Virus record (IMG/VR): IMGVR_UViG_3300046517_001183
Location: 1-36,758 of that record
DNA from: a virus
Strand: one strand, 5' to 3'
DNA length: 36,758 nucleotides
Of the stretch, positions 36,724 through 36,758 are shown in pieces. The notes under the pieces were generated by a model. The model worked only from the letters and a program-made list of their open reading frames with translations, did not search any database and was not told the DNA's origin. The number at the start of each line of letters is the position of its first letter. Within the stretch, counting starts at the first letter, position 1. A program made the position numbers and the translations under genes.

Positions 36724-36758
36724 GTTATAATCCTTTAAAAATTAATGGGTAATGAATC
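36632..36758. repeat. Right copy of 127-bp exact terminal repeat
   Basis: Identical to 1-127; see the left copy. Counting it once gives 36,631 bp. Confidence 0.95.

Noticed and set aside
1-36758. tRNA genes and CRISPR arrays
   Set aside because: No tRNA arm patterns or regularly spaced repeats with unique spacers seen; the iterons are too few and evenly coding.

Overview
The window is one complete, AT-rich, tailed-phage genome assembled as a circle. The last 127 bases (36632-36758) repeat the first 127 exactly, so the unique length is 36,631 bp and a small gene runs across the junction. The virion genes are of short-tailed (podovirus-like) type: P22-like portal, N4-gp56-type major capsid protein, PBSX-type large terminase, adaptor and nozzle candidates, Q/G-rich ejection-type proteins and several fibres. 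No tape measure or sheath was seen. A tyrosine integrase and a Cro/CI-type regulator suggest a temperate phage or phage-plasmid. The best host clue is the integrase: its catalytic half resembles, as I remember it, the plasmid integrase of Chlamydia (pGP7/pGP8). I therefore suspect a Chlamydiota host. No recognisable endolysin was found. Tailed phages of this phylum are barely known, because the classical chlamydiaphages are Microviridae. The host call is inference, not proof.

Layout. From about 28 kb down to 0 kb, and across the junction to 36.05 kb, nearly everything is on the minus strand in tight, overlapping order. In the direction of transcription it runs: small accessory genes, RusA resolvase, SpoVG-like protein, ParB-like protein, small and large terminase, HNH endonuclease, portal, small proteins, scaffold candidate, DUF551, major capsid, decoration proteins, adaptor, nozzle, second HNH endonuclease, decapitated tail-fibre gene, ejection-type proteins, KTSC protein, long repeat fibre and four further fibre-like proteins, then a lipoprotein, a DUF6496 protein and two other small proteins. 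From 28.9 to 29.8 kb is a replication initiator whose gene contains three 17-bp iterons, a lambda-like origin arrangement. The 29.78-30.2 kb gap holds a consensus plus-strand promoter inside a nested dyad, a putative ~85-nt small RNA and two terminators. From 30.2 to 33.9 kb lie the integrase with an operator-overlapped promoter, two small plus-strand gene pairs and early genes ending at the HTH regulator. From 34.0 to 36.0 kb is a plus-strand recombination operon (ERF annealing protein and YqaJ exonuclease) behind a dyad-covered promoter.

Most notable: (1) a plus-strand gene lying antisense inside the capsid operon encodes a protein resembling the C-terminal domain of RNA polymerase alpha; (2) an HNH endonuclease cassette sits between the start codon and the body of a tail-fibre gene; (3) both HNH cassettes carry their own promoters with palindromes; (4) the origin half-site recurs as a perfect palindrome 1.4 kb away; (5) a nine-residue portal peptide is repeated, with different codons, in a small early protein.
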